Assembly: GCF_014529535.1 (NCBI RefSeq)
Contig: NW_023503616.1
Coordinates: 2,728,001-2,792,000 of the forward strand
Origin: Bradysia coprophila
Taxonomy: Eukaryota > Arthropoda > Insecta > Diptera > Sciaridae
Direction: 5' to 3'
DNA: 64,000 nt
Position 1 is the first letter of the stretch. Each line of letters begins with the position of its first letter. The notes beneath the pieces are model-generated. The model was not told the DNA's origin. It was given only the letters and a program-made list of their open reading frames with translations, and did not search any database. The position numbers and the translations under genes were made by a program. This document shows, in pieces, positions 12,014 through 24,100 of this stretch.

Positions 12014-12778
12014 TTATTTTACGTTTTCAGATTCAGCGTTGTTCGTCTTCTCATCCTTGCCATGATTGGTAGCTTTAGAGTCGAAAACTAATTCTTCCAT
12101 TGAATCCTGGATTTCTTTTACGCCTCTCAAACACTTCATGAAAAATGATTCTTCGACACCTTCATCTTTCGGAAAGCAATCTATTTTTGATGCTGCGATT
12201 TGCATGGTTTCCATTAAATCAAAAAAGAATGCTGATCCCAATTCTACAGGCGTTTCGTGCTTGTCGTCATTTGACTTTTCCGGTGGAGCCACAATCACAT
12301 CAGTTTTTTCATCTGCAAGACTAACGTCAGACTTCTCATCAATTATAGACTTTTCTTTGGTAAATTCAATTGGATCAGTTTTTTCATCTTCCGCTGTGAG
12401 GGCAGACTTAAGTTGAGCCAATACTGGTCGGAATTCTTGCATAGCGTTGCGCATCTCCTCATTGTCGCGAATATCCGATACAAATATTACGGAAAAACGG
12501 CTGAACACTGTTACAGATTGATCCAAATACCAGGCAAATAGTTCGTCATATTTTTCTTTGCAAACGCTGCGAAGCTGATGGAACCTCTTCGCTATTTCCA
12601 CTTGCTTCGCAAATATATCGAAATCTTCCACCTTGAATAATTCTTCATCAAAACGATGATCGACGATCGATTCCAATTTCAAATTAACCTCCATGCAAAG
12701 ATTTTTAATGATACCTTCGATAGCTTCCAATGACACGTCCATCTCTACAACCTTTTGGCTTTCGGCGACTTTGGACAT
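12014..12778 (-). CDS. Unrecognised acidic 254-aa protein, single exon
   Basis: I do not recognise this protein. The frame opens at an ATG at 12778 and runs 254 codons without an intron, long for chance in such AT-rich DNA, and codon usage looks coding. Residues 1-125 look mainly alpha-helical with amphipathic runs (for example FAKQVEIAKRFHQLRSVCKE). Residues 130-175 are a charged, low-complexity linker with three related DEKTD/DEKSD words near 131, 148 and 156. Residues 176-232 return to helix-like sequence. There is no signal peptide or membrane segment. It could be a fast-evolving or lineage-restricted gene, or a retrocopy; intactness argues that it is functional. A reverse-strand AATAAA lies about 107 bp past the stop. 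Confidence 0.7.
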   Translation of the reverse strand: MSKVAESQKVVEMDVSLEAIEGIIKNLCMEVNLKLESIVDHRFDEELFKVEDFDIFAKQVEIAKRFHQLRSVCKEKYDELFAWYLDQSVTVFSRFSVIFVSDIRDNEEMRNAMQEFRPVLAQLKSALTAEDEKTDPIEFTKEKSIIDEKSDVSLADEKTDVIVAPPEKSNDDKHETPVELGSAFFFDLMETMQIAASKIDCFPKDEGVEESFFMKCLRGVKEIQDSMEELVFDSKATNHGKDEKTNNAESENVK

Positions 12779-14083
12779 TTTTATGATTGAACTTTGAAAG
12801 TGTTCGATACGAATGTGAAAATGTGTGATAAAACGTATTTATTAAGCACAGATTTGCTGATTCACGTCGAGTCAATTAGAGCACAAATTAGTTACGAAAG
12901 GGTTGCTTGCTTCGATATTTTTAAATTATAAAACAAATTTTAGTCTCAATGAAAACTAGATAAATTCTTTAGATTTATAAACATGTGTGCTGAATGAAGT
13001 GATTTTTAACACATAATTGAGGGGGTACCGACTCAATGAAATGGTGTCTCACGTCAGAAATGGGTTCCGAGTTTTCATGAATTCTTCGAAGTTAAGACGG
13101 CCCTAAAATAGTTATTTGTTTACCGACTGAAAAAAAGGAAATTCACTCGAGATGGAAATTGCATTTCGAGGTCATGCTTTTTTTTCTAGGGTCAAATCGA
13201 AAGTGGCCTAGCGAAAGCAAGAAAATTGACTTAGGAATCAAAAGCATGTGATAGTTCTAACACATGTTAAAATGCTGTTTAACGAACGAGCCGGAGGCGA
13301 GTTCTGGAAACGAATTCAGTAAAAAAAAGCTTTCAGCATAAATTAGCAACAACGTTTTTCCTAAGCCACGTTGGAAATTCGTGACGAAGTTGCGATATTT
13401 CAACAGTAATTAGGAAAGATGCATTACAGAACTCGGGATAAGAATGAAAAGTCTCATTTTCGTGTGGTTATTGATCCGATAAATTCTCACTTTTCATCTG
13501 TTTATCCATTATTATCACTATTCACAAGTATTGGATTTATACCGTGCGGACGTGATCCACATGTGCACAGCCATTTAGTTGATGATACATTGTCAGTATT
13601 AAAATTTGTTTACGTTTCACCGTCTGCGATTCTGATTCACATTATATTTACAACAAATTCCATTCTTTAACTTTATCTTCGTTCAAAGCCGCTTTGCTAT
13701 ATAAGACTAAGAACATATTGACCTCAGTTAATTTTTGCTGTTGCTGTAGTTACCAGATGGTGGTTTGAAAAACTCGCGCTACTCTAATAGTTAAATCAAG
13801 TACCGAAAGATGGTTTCTTTAAGATTAGACATATAGTCAATATGAAGATAATAATTATACCATTCGTCAACGTCGTCCACATAAATAGAGTATTACACTC
13901 CAATAACACCGGCAAATTGAACTTATTAGTGTCTCTTTACTGTTGCTGGGTCCAACCGAATATTGTATTTTGATCATTTGGATGATTGTGTCTCGTTCAA
14001 TTCATATTTCGTTTAAAATTCTAAAGTGTATCGCAACCAGAAATATACATCATCTTAGCCGTACCTTTGATAAAGAAATTAAA
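12779..14083. other. Intergenic region
   Basis: It contains the presumed promoters of the 254-aa gene (minus) and QNG1 (plus), and the dispersed repeat copy at 13422-13474. No supported gene was seen. A possible weak inverted repeat around 13170-13250 (GTCATGCTTTTTT against AAAAGCATGTGA) is too short to call. Confidence 0.45.
13422..13474 (+). repeat. Dispersed repeat, copy 2
   Basis: This matches 6151-6205, with CATTACAGAACTCGGGATAA at the start. The open frame at 13419-13670 overlaps it, so that frame is probably repeat sequence rather than a gene. Confidence 0.55.
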
Positions 14084-15588
14084 ATGACACTCAATCCGAG
14101 AGCATCTGGAGAGTACATAGTGAAACATGCTAAGCATTTGTCAATTGATCCAAATGGGATTCAAAATCTTGTAGAAAAGGTAAGAATAATATTAAACGTT
14201 TGCATCATCTATTCGCAGCGACAAAAATAAACAGCCAACCTAGCTAATATAAGAGCACATAACTGTGGAATAAAGTATTTTGTATCAATCTCTTTAATTT
14301 GTGTAACATTCTTCGAGTAGATGATTATACTGTCCAGTATTGTTCTTATAAACCGGTAAGAGCTCAAGCACAACAACTACATCTTCAGCAGTGGTTGGCT
14401 CTATCGGTTCTATTACATCTGTTGATGTAACAAGTCTCAACAGAATAGATTGATGAAAAATCTTTTACTTCTGTTCGTTAATATATATTTTGTTATAATA
14501 CAAGATCCCATTAGTAAGCGAGATGTCGCTATAGATAACAGATGAATATCGCAAAAATTTTGAATTTCGCAATTCGATGAAATCCTTACCTGATGTATAA
14601 TTACTTTCTTAGGTCATCGATGGCATTAAATCAAAGCAAATCGACATAGAGAATTTTTCTCAACATGAACATCATCCATCGGCAAGTGATGAATACGCTC
14701 CGAATTGGATTTTCCTCATTGACACCCTAAACTTTTGCTTTTGGACTCCGGGAGATGCAACCAAATGGAAAGTCGATGGAAACACCGGCTATTTTGCTTT
14801 GTGTGCCGCAATCAATCGTGCAATGAAGGAAGGCATCGATATTACAAATCCGGCCTATTACTCTAATATCACAACTGCTGAATTGGAACGCATATTACGG
14901 TCAGACGATGGGCTAACTAAATGTCCGTTGATTGAGGAGCGTGTTGGAATTTTGCATGATGTTGGAAAGAAATTGTTGACCAAATTTAATGGCAATTTTA
15001 AGAATTGCGTGATGGAAGCCAACAATTCGGCCCAGACTTTGATCAAATTGGTGGTGGACGACTTTCCATGCTACAAAGATGAGGCAATCTACTGCAATGA
15101 AAGTGTTGCCATTTACAAGCGAGTTCAAATTTTAGTTGGAGACATCTGGTCGTGTTATCGCGGTGAGAGCCTAGGGCAATTTGACGATATCCAGACAGTC
15201 ACAATGTTTGCTGACTATAGGGTACCTCAAGTACTAGTGCATTTCGGCGCAATTAAGTATTCGAACGAGCTACTTGAATTGTTGAAGAAGGGTAAGCTTA
15301 ATCTGGTTGGACTTCTTATGGCTTTTAACTGACACTATTTGTCCACTTGCAGATACTATATTGGCTAATGGGTCCCCTGAAGAGGTGGAAATTCGCGGTG
15401 CTTCAATTTATGTGGTTGAGCAGTTGAAAGATTTGATTCGACACGAAATCAATGAAAATCATCCAGACCTTTCGACGAAACATGTCAACTCAATTTTGTT
15501 GGATCATTTCTTGTGGGATTATCGTCGACGATTTGCGAATGAATTAGAATATATCCCTTTCCATAAGACGATCAGCATTTATTACTGA
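14084..15588 (+). CDS. QNG1: Queuosine 5'-phosphate N-glycosylase/hydrolase (queuosine salvage, DUF2419)
   Basis: Three exons (14084-14179, 14613-15291, 15353-15588) join in phase to encode 336 residues, close to the roughly 340 of human C9orf64/QNG1. Family hallmarks are visible: NFCFW near 71-75, the FDDIQTVTMFADYRVPQ block near 222-238, and a C-terminal LDHFLWDYRR. The block's acidic residues are characteristic of the family pocket. The family removes ribose 5'-phosphate from queuosine monophosphate, releasing queuine for tRNA-guanine transglycosylase; in animals this recycles a microbe-derived modified base for tRNAs decoding His, Asn, Asp and Tyr. The ATG at 14084 was chosen because it gives the expected N-terminus; the frame also stays open upstream. 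Introns are 433 and 61 bp. AATAAA follows at 15611. Confidence 0.93.
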
Positions 15589-18117
15589 ATGGTTTCCGAT
15601 TTGTCGATGAAATAAATAAATATTTTTGTAATGAGAACGAACCTGTAGTATTGTTCGGGTGGGTAGAGATTTAAAATTCCTGAAAAATTACTCCGATAAT
15701 TTCATGAATTTCTCAGAATTTTATGACATTTTTTATCAACTCCCGAACGGCCGTAATTTGGATAGGAAACATATCAACTCCTGTAAATACTTGTACTTGT
15801 TTCGACCTTAGCTTGATAAGAATAATTCTGACATGACCTGATTTAATATAAAACCTGAAGTCAGTCATCAGGTTAAACAAGTCAGATAAAATCAGGTAAC
15901 TCAGTTAAAAAGTTGAAAAGTGAGTAAAATTAGCGAAAATTGATGCTAAAAATAGTTAGAATGAAAAAGTAGGGGAAACTGAGTTTTCACAAACTATTAT
16001 AACCTATTTCTAACTAGCCCCAATGAATATCAATCGAAAATTTTCAAATACCACGTAAGATTGTTACAAATAAAAATTTATTTTTCATTTTTCTGAGGAT
16101 CAAACCATAAATTCTTAGGATGAAATTTCACCGATTTTTATGAGGATACTATCACTTCCTTCATCCTCGAACTCATAACAACAATTTTGACAAGAAATTA
16201 CCATTCACATTTACGCAAACAATTGAAGTAAGGTCGTTGTTCTAAAGCCAAAGGTCGATAAATAGATGCCCTAATTGGGAGAAACTTCCTTATTAATGGG
16301 AAATTCTGTCCAATGCCGGTACAGAAGGTCTTCATCCTCCAATAAGTATCGCGCTAACTTGAGAACAGTTTCAATTCGCGATTGTAATGAGTTTGAAATT
16401 TTCTTATAAAGGGCGATCAAAGGAAATGAAAGGTTATTCGATGAAGAAACGCAAAGTGCTAAATGTACGAACTGACAATATTTCGAGTTCAGGCACTGTT
16501 AAAATTTTCCCCACGTGCCTGAACACGTAATCACGAGCGTAATCAGTTTGGTAAAGGTAAATGTAAATTACTCTAACAGTTATCAATGTGTATTCAAACA
16601 GAATCTGTAGGAGCTGTACCGATGTGTAAAATATCTACTGACCGAATCAAATCATCGTAAGGGGTATAAATATGAAGTGGATAATAGGAAAATAAGGTCA
16701 CGCATTCAATGTAAGGTCCTTGCAAAGACAAAGGTATAGTTCGTTTCGCAAGATTCTGTCAAGTTTACTAGATAAGGAGAAACGTTGTGAGCGCCGGAGA
16801 CTGCGGCCCGCAGGCAAGGTTTTGAAATTGCAAATCACGGGCCTGACACTATTCACTTTACTCCTCATTTTTTTTAATGCTGCTATTTATTGAGTGTCCA
16901 GCCTCAATGTCCAGCCTAAAAAGTGAAAAAAGTGCACTAATCTGGATTTATTTTTATGAAATTACAGTTCCGTGTAAACCCAGACATGCAGCAGTGTCTT
17001 TACGTGACAATCTGCTGTAGCTATGCGTGCTTTCAAATCAGATCTGTTGAAATATTTTCGTAAGCGTCGACTGAACCGATGAAGGGAACTCAGCTGGTAA
17101 ATCAGTTTGTAGATTTATTCAAATAACTTTTCACATCGGGCTTGGAATGTTTATTTACAATAAAGTTTTAGATTTCCATATTTTATACATTTTTGTTTTT
17201 TTTTTACAATTTAATAATTATTGTTCTTTTGGTTGTTTATCCTTCCATCCACCTCTTCCTAAATAGTTCTTTAACGTTAAATATATGCAGTGAATTTGCT
17301 GCTTCAAAATTTTTTGTTTTGTTTACAATTTCAACATTAAAATATAGAAGAACTTCACATTCAATGCAAATTTAATTTAGACCCAAAGAAATGAAAACAA
17401 AAAAATTACCTGACGTGCTGTAAAACGTGTAATGGCCATGGTTATTTATGGACTAAAATTTTTTTCTTTTTAAATAATTTTGAAGTAAAAGAGTTGAATT
17501 GAAAATTGGGATAAACAATCCAGTTCGATTTAAACTATTCGACACAAAAAATGACTTTCTTGACGCAGAAAACGAAACAATAAAATTTTTACTAGTTGTA
17601 TGTGCAGTGTTAAGAAATAAAAAAAAAAAGTTGTTGCAACGAGACAAACAAAAGATTTGGATAACACAAAACATATTTACAAATGAAAATTGTTTTTTTT
17701 TTTTTCGGAAAATACTGACTCGACAAAATGAATTTTTTGTTTTGTGGTTTTCTAACGCAGAAAATTCATAAAACTCTAAAATAATTCTTTTCCTTTAATT
17801 GAAAATATTTCTTTGATTAATACTTAAAAACACACCAACAGTGTCCTCATCATTCCAATTTTCCAGAAAATGAAAATGGAAAAACAAATTAACTTTTCGT
17901 TAAAAACTCTAATCACACATGGGGGGTCTTGGAAATAGTTTTTGTTTTTCTTTTATACTTTTTAACAAATTATGAATTAAAAGTTTGTGCAACGTTTCGT
18001 ACGAACAATATTTTTAAGCATAATTCTGTTGCCTCGAACGATGAAATTCCTAACGCAATTTATTTTTTGATGAATTTCTAATAATTATGAATTTGCTTAA
18101 GTATTTTCCTTTTCTGT
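15589..18117. other. Intergenic AT-rich region
   Basis: It separates the 3' ends of QNG1 (plus) and the V-ATPase C gene (minus). I saw no gene in it. A short hairpin lies at about 16490-16530 (GTTCAGGCAC against GTGCCTGAAC). Long A/T runs between 17190 and 17800 generate the open frames there. Confidence 0.45.
15611..15616 (+). terminator. QNG1 polyadenylation signal
   Basis: AATAAATAAA begins 23 bp after the QNG1 stop codon. Confidence 0.6.
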
Positions 18118-21100
18118 TTAAATTGTTTTCTGCTCCACCATGTCAATGCTCAATTTGTAGTAGACGTATGGGAAGTATTCCGATTGGCCGAATCCAAGAC
18201 CGGGAATATCGACATTCTAATAATCAGAAAAAAAATGTAATCAAATTATCCGGCTGGTTAAAAATCACCGCATTCAATTTTACTCACATCAACGGTATTT
18301 GACGGAGCTTGAGCAGAACCGTCCAAGTGACTGTAGAGTTGATTGAGTACGTCTCTCAGTCTCTTGGTGCTTTTCTTGTTAGGATGCAAGAGAATAGCTT
18401 GGAAATTGACCGGCAACCCATAACTAAAAGTCAAAATAAAAATTAAATTTGAAACAAAATTCCCGCACTGACAAAAAAGTCTCGAAAAGCTCACCTGTCG
18501 CAGGTAACTTTGTCTCCAGGTAATCTACATTATTGTAGACTACCTGGAAACAAAGTTACCTGCAACAGCTGAGTTTTTCGAAACTTTTTTGTCAGAGCGG
18601 GTGCTCGATAATTCTCTTTCTTACCGTAGTACCGATTCAACGAATACACGCAACGCCTTAACATGGATCCAAGCGCAAAAGGTTTCGCTGAAATTCACCT
18701 TCAACCATCTGACAAGTGGACCCTAATTTGTTGTGAGAATATTTTTGATAAGACTCCGAATCGAGATAAATTATTCGATTGATTCACTTACAAATTGCTT
18801 CTTCTTATCAGTGACCAGTTTGGTAATTTCATTTTTACCAGCAGCCAATTCCTCCTCGTTGTAGGTGAAGTCTCGTACAACGAACTTCTTTTCACGAGCA
18901 TGGAGTTTGAATTCTTCAACGACCTAAACGAACCGAATGTTTGAATAACAAATATTTTTTTCGTTTTATCAGAGTCGTCAAACCTTCTTAAAAAGAGTAA
19001 CATTGAACAGAGCAAAGTCTGCATCTTGAGTAATCAACTGTGACGAGCGTGGCACAATCATGTCGGTGAGTTTTTCATAGCCAGCCTGCCAATCATTAGC
19101 AATAGCTCTGTGGAATAGATTATTTTGTTAGAAAGAACAGATTTCAGAAGGGAAAAAAATTCTTACTTTGGCACGATGACCAACAACGTTGTCAAATACT
19201 CCGAATCCAAAATGAAATGCTCCTTTTTCACCAAATCGGCCAAGTTTCTTGTCAACAAGCTTCCACTGAATAGCAAAGAAAATTAGTTATTAAAATCGAC
19301 AATACTTAGAACCCATGTCGGCTGAGGCCGAGGTTGCTTACGTTTGCTTCTTTTCCAAATTTTGAAGATTACCCTTCAAATTGTTGTAGGCGGCCGATTT
19401 CGTCTTTAAATCAGCATCGATTTGTCCAACTTGCTTGGAAATGATGTCGGCAATGTTACGCAACGATTGCTTAATGGGATATTTGGCCATGTCCCACTGG
19501 AAACGAGTAATGTACGATGGAAGATCGGCTACAAGTTAAACGAATTCAAAGTTTTACGTCAGTCAAATTACAGTTACAAACCCATTTTCAATGATTTAAC
19601 GCTAATGCAATCATGAACACTTAAAGCGTAATATTTTAGCTTGGAATATATAGCTACAAGCTAATAAAGCATTCGTATCGAAAATGATGAGGTTAGAAGT
19701 TACAAGCAAGCACCTATAGTTGTGTTGACAATAATGATCAAATTGTACCTTCGTTAGATTGCTTTTGGCCGCAAAAACAAGGTCAACAAGACGCAAAAAA
19801 TATTAATGAACAAACAAAAAACCATTGGGAGCACTCACATCAATATGGTCTCACATCAAAGGTGAACTAAAACTTTCGTCAATTATTTACAAAAATCATA
19901 AAAAATTAACGAATAAATCATAAAGAAAACTCGATTTTTATCCGCAAATAATAATCTTTTTGTTTTGTTTTAAATGAACGAAGATATTTAGAAGCTAACC
20001 TGGACTTAAAGGCATTTGTGGCGGTTCTCCAATGGGTTCCCCATCAAACTCAACATCTGGGCTAGACCGACCCTGACTACTACCGCAGCAACTACTCACT
20101 GGCGATGAACGATACGTCGAATTTGCGCCCATATTTAATTGACTTGATGATCGACTCCTAATTGTATGCATTTCGATTAGGTCGAAAATGAAAACAGGTC
20201 GGACGCAAAACATTCATTAATGCATTACGTTTTTATGGGAGATGTGACAACGAACGTGGTAAGTATTAACGAGCATGACAGTTTTGAATGAAAGAAGTAA
20301 AATTGTGAACGAATATTATGTATGAGTCATAAGTAGAATTCCAAGTTTATAATGTTGGTAACATCAAGTGGTAAGGACAAGAAAGGAAAAAATAATGCAA
20401 TTAAATACCGTCAACATGCATAACTTTGAACAGGTACACAATATGTCCGGAAAGAAAGTTCTTGAGATTGATTTGCTTTTGGTTAATAATTGTTGCTAAT
20501 GAAACGACAGGGATCGATATCGACAACACGACACTTAATTTAACTGTTGTCAATCTCCCATAGAAACATGTTCTGTAACATTAGTGGATGTGGCATCATC
20601 AACAAAACAAATATTACATAAAATCTGTTAACTAATTAAAAAATTCAAAAACAAAAGGAATAAATTGAAAATTAATAAATTTCAGACGTCACATTAAAAA
20701 AATAAAAAATTTCCAAATTTGTCTTCCAGCGGTAAAATGTGTCTTCTACCTGCTTTTATGCGAATTTCTATTTCTATGAAACCACCAATCGAACGTATCA
20801 TTCTTAATATTGTGGTCATTCGGACTACCGCATACACATGCTGAATCTGATTCACGTTCAGATCCGGTTGAATTTGTTAGGCTTTCCTGGCACGGTGAAT
20901 ACTGTTCTTTGTTACTACAATTGTTATTGGAAATCGCTGGCGGATCAGGCACATCTAACGGTGTTTCTTCATCCGGTGGACCCGGACCTTTTTTTATTGT
21001 CAGGCATTATAATTCGCAATTTAATAGAGTTTAATCAAAAATGCAATTTCTAAATCTAGTTAGAGATTCGAATTTAATCATTTAAGTGCTTTTTCAGTAA

Positions 21101-24100
21101 AATTTCAAACGAAAATAATTTAACGAAAAATAAGAAACTCAAAAAATAAAAAAATAAAATCAAATTAAAGGAAATTGACTGAATTGGATGAGTGACTTAT
21201 AAGCGGTAATGCCGTTTCAATGAGCGCTGTTGTTGAAGATGATCGTTGATTTTAACAACTACAGGAAGGATGTTCATTGTTCAACTTTAGTGAAATGAGT
21301 GAATCAAATATTAGACATATCATTTATATGAATGAAATATTACTTCTCTTCTAGACAATATACTAAAGAATTTCAGTCAAACTATCAAATCAAAACCCAT
21401 TTCTTTTAAAATAAATTTAAATTCAGAAGAAAGCCATGGCATCGTTGCCAATAAATCAATTCGATTTATAAAACCGATTGAAAGAAAGAAACTAAAAAAA
21501 ACATTCTAAGGAATACTAAAAGATCATGAAATAATTTACATAAATAGCCACAGAACGCCAATAACTTAGATTTAACAATAACATTGAAAAATCAAACAGG
21601 ATCGTAGTCAGTCATCATAAAACACGAGCATTTAACCAGCTTTCGTCATTTTACTTGAAAAAAAAAGCGGCGAAGAAGCCTTCAAAATCTTCAGATGGTA
21701 ATTATTTATACAAAGCATTCTCAGATGTTTTGCGTCAGACCAAGATGTCCAGGAGCAGTTACCTCTACAATAGTCTAATGTCCATAGGAAAATAGTAGTG
21801 CTAACAGTTTATAAGCCGAATTATGTGAAATTTTCGGCTATAAAAGGATTTAGGATGTACGCTACTTGCGTTTATACATGGTGAAATGTCGGTGAAAATC
21901 AAAAGAGGTAATAGATTGTGATAGAAATTTATTAAAACTAAAAGTTTTAGTCCAACTCTAATTGTATCCGACTAATTTTTATAAGAACCACGTAATAGAT
22001 GTTCAATCTCTTCAAAATACTTAAAACAAAGGAAACAAAAGACTCAATAATTTTGCGCAAGCAATATGGTTGGCTAAGGTAAAGATTTGAAGAAAAGAGT
22101 AATGTAAATATCCATAAACACAATTAACATGCAAAACGAAACATTGCCAATTATAGGTCGACTTACGTATTGGAGTTTATAAGTTATATGTCGGATGAAA
22201 GTTCAAAAATTCAAAAAATATCGAAAGTCAAAATTTTCGGTGTTTGTTTTTAAAAGTTACTTTAAAGTTGCACTAGTTTCTAAATTGTCTAATTTTCATA
22301 GTCATCCTACCTTCGAAATATCTCGTTTTACTTGAGTGAACCACGAGCTGTTTAGTGTGCAAGTGAATCAAGTAAAACGAGATAACGCTTAGAAATAATT
22401 CTCTGTGTTGTGTATGCATTTAAATACCTATCTAACTAGTGACTAACGCAGATGTAAAGACAGAACATATGATACATGTTCTACTAAACCATAACTTAAA
22501 AACTCCAATTTCACAGTCCACGTACAGAGGATTTGTGCAACATATACATTAAGCTGGTGAAAGTTTAAAGAGAGCAAATTTTTGGTAGATTAAATATTCA
22601 CAACACCAGTCGGAAACAACAAATTTTTGATTTATCTTTAAACCTTCTTTAGTGAGAATCGACGATTCTTCATTTACTCAATTCGAGCATTAAAATTTGT
22701 AAATGAGAACAATCGTCATGTGTATGTACAAAATGATTTAAAAACTAATTTACGTGATTTAAGGGGGTCAGAACTAAAAAATATTGTCTGAGCTTTCTGA
22801 GAAATGAATTTCTCGGTGAAAGCTAATTCAAAACTGAAAAATTTATTTAATTAAAAAAAATGACTGAGCGTTAAGCCGATAGGAGTATATCGATTGAAAT
22901 GATTAGAATGCATGTGATAATAAAAATTGAAATCATAAAAAAAACGAAAATAAACAAAAGAAAAACGAAAATCAAAATTAATCAAAAGAAGAGAAAATAA
23001 ATTTGAAAAAAGTGTTCAATTCTTAATTATTTTAAAATTCTGAAATCAATAAAGTTAATTGTTAGTTGTAGAAAAGCACAATAAATTAGACTTTTCGTTT
23101 TAACAAAAGAAAATTATGTTTAAAATTATTAGTTTTTAAATCTAAAATTTGAATGAGTAAAGTATGGTTCTAAAATGGGCTTCGCAATTTGGTGTTATTG
23201 AAATGAAAATTTGTGTAGGGCTGTTTCATTCTTGCTGTTGAGCATGTTAAGCATTTATAAACGGCAAGCGTACCCCGTTACAATCATCAAATCTGTTGCT
23301 TCTTTTGTGTATAGTATTCCGTAGTGTTTGATACTATTACTTCATTTGTTTTATTATATAAGGAAATGCTATTTGCAGCTCATCGCTTTATTATGTCATC
23401 ATTATCTATAACAGATGATTCTTGTGTGGATTATAATGGGATGAGTTCCGTATCAATATCCTTATAAAAACAGTTAGTCTGTTACAGAGAACAATAGGCT
23501 GTGGTTGGTGCTTTCTTGTCTTGTATAGCAAGACGTTTATATCTAATGAAGTAAAAGATTTTGCAATAAAATACTAGGTGATACTTTCAACGAATGAAGT
23601 TAAGGAGAATTCCCACTTAAACGGACGCTTTTCCGCCTTGCCTCCGTTTACTTGACAGAAGCGATTACACAACAGAGCACATGTCATAAAGGGCGTGGTC
23701 TAACATGTGTTCTATTGTTCAAACACAACTGTCAAGTAAACGGAATTGGAACTGAGGCAAGATAGACAGGTTTTTTTTTCGAGGGTGCAGCTGCCCAAAC
23801 AGATTTAATGATAGTCAAGCGATACGCTTAGAATTTTTTTGAAAATTAATCAGTTCGTCGACTTCTATTGATCTCTTGATTAATTTTGGGCCAATGTAGC
23901 TGCAAAAATATACAAATGAAATTTGCATCTCGTATTCGCATCTTCATCTGTTGTAGCTCAAAATAAAATAGTAAGAAGTCAACTGATGTTACGTAATGGA
24001 AAATTAGCGATTCAACAGCAACCTTTAACAGACAGCTCTGTCATATGGTATGGAAAGCTACGACAAACATAAAAGATGAGCTCCGGCTAATAAATCCGTT

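Noticed and set aside
17193..17771. Frames on both strands in a poly-A/T-rich stretch
   Set aside because: They come from long A and T runs (Phe/Lys/Asn-rich translations) between QNG1 and Vha44 and have no other support.
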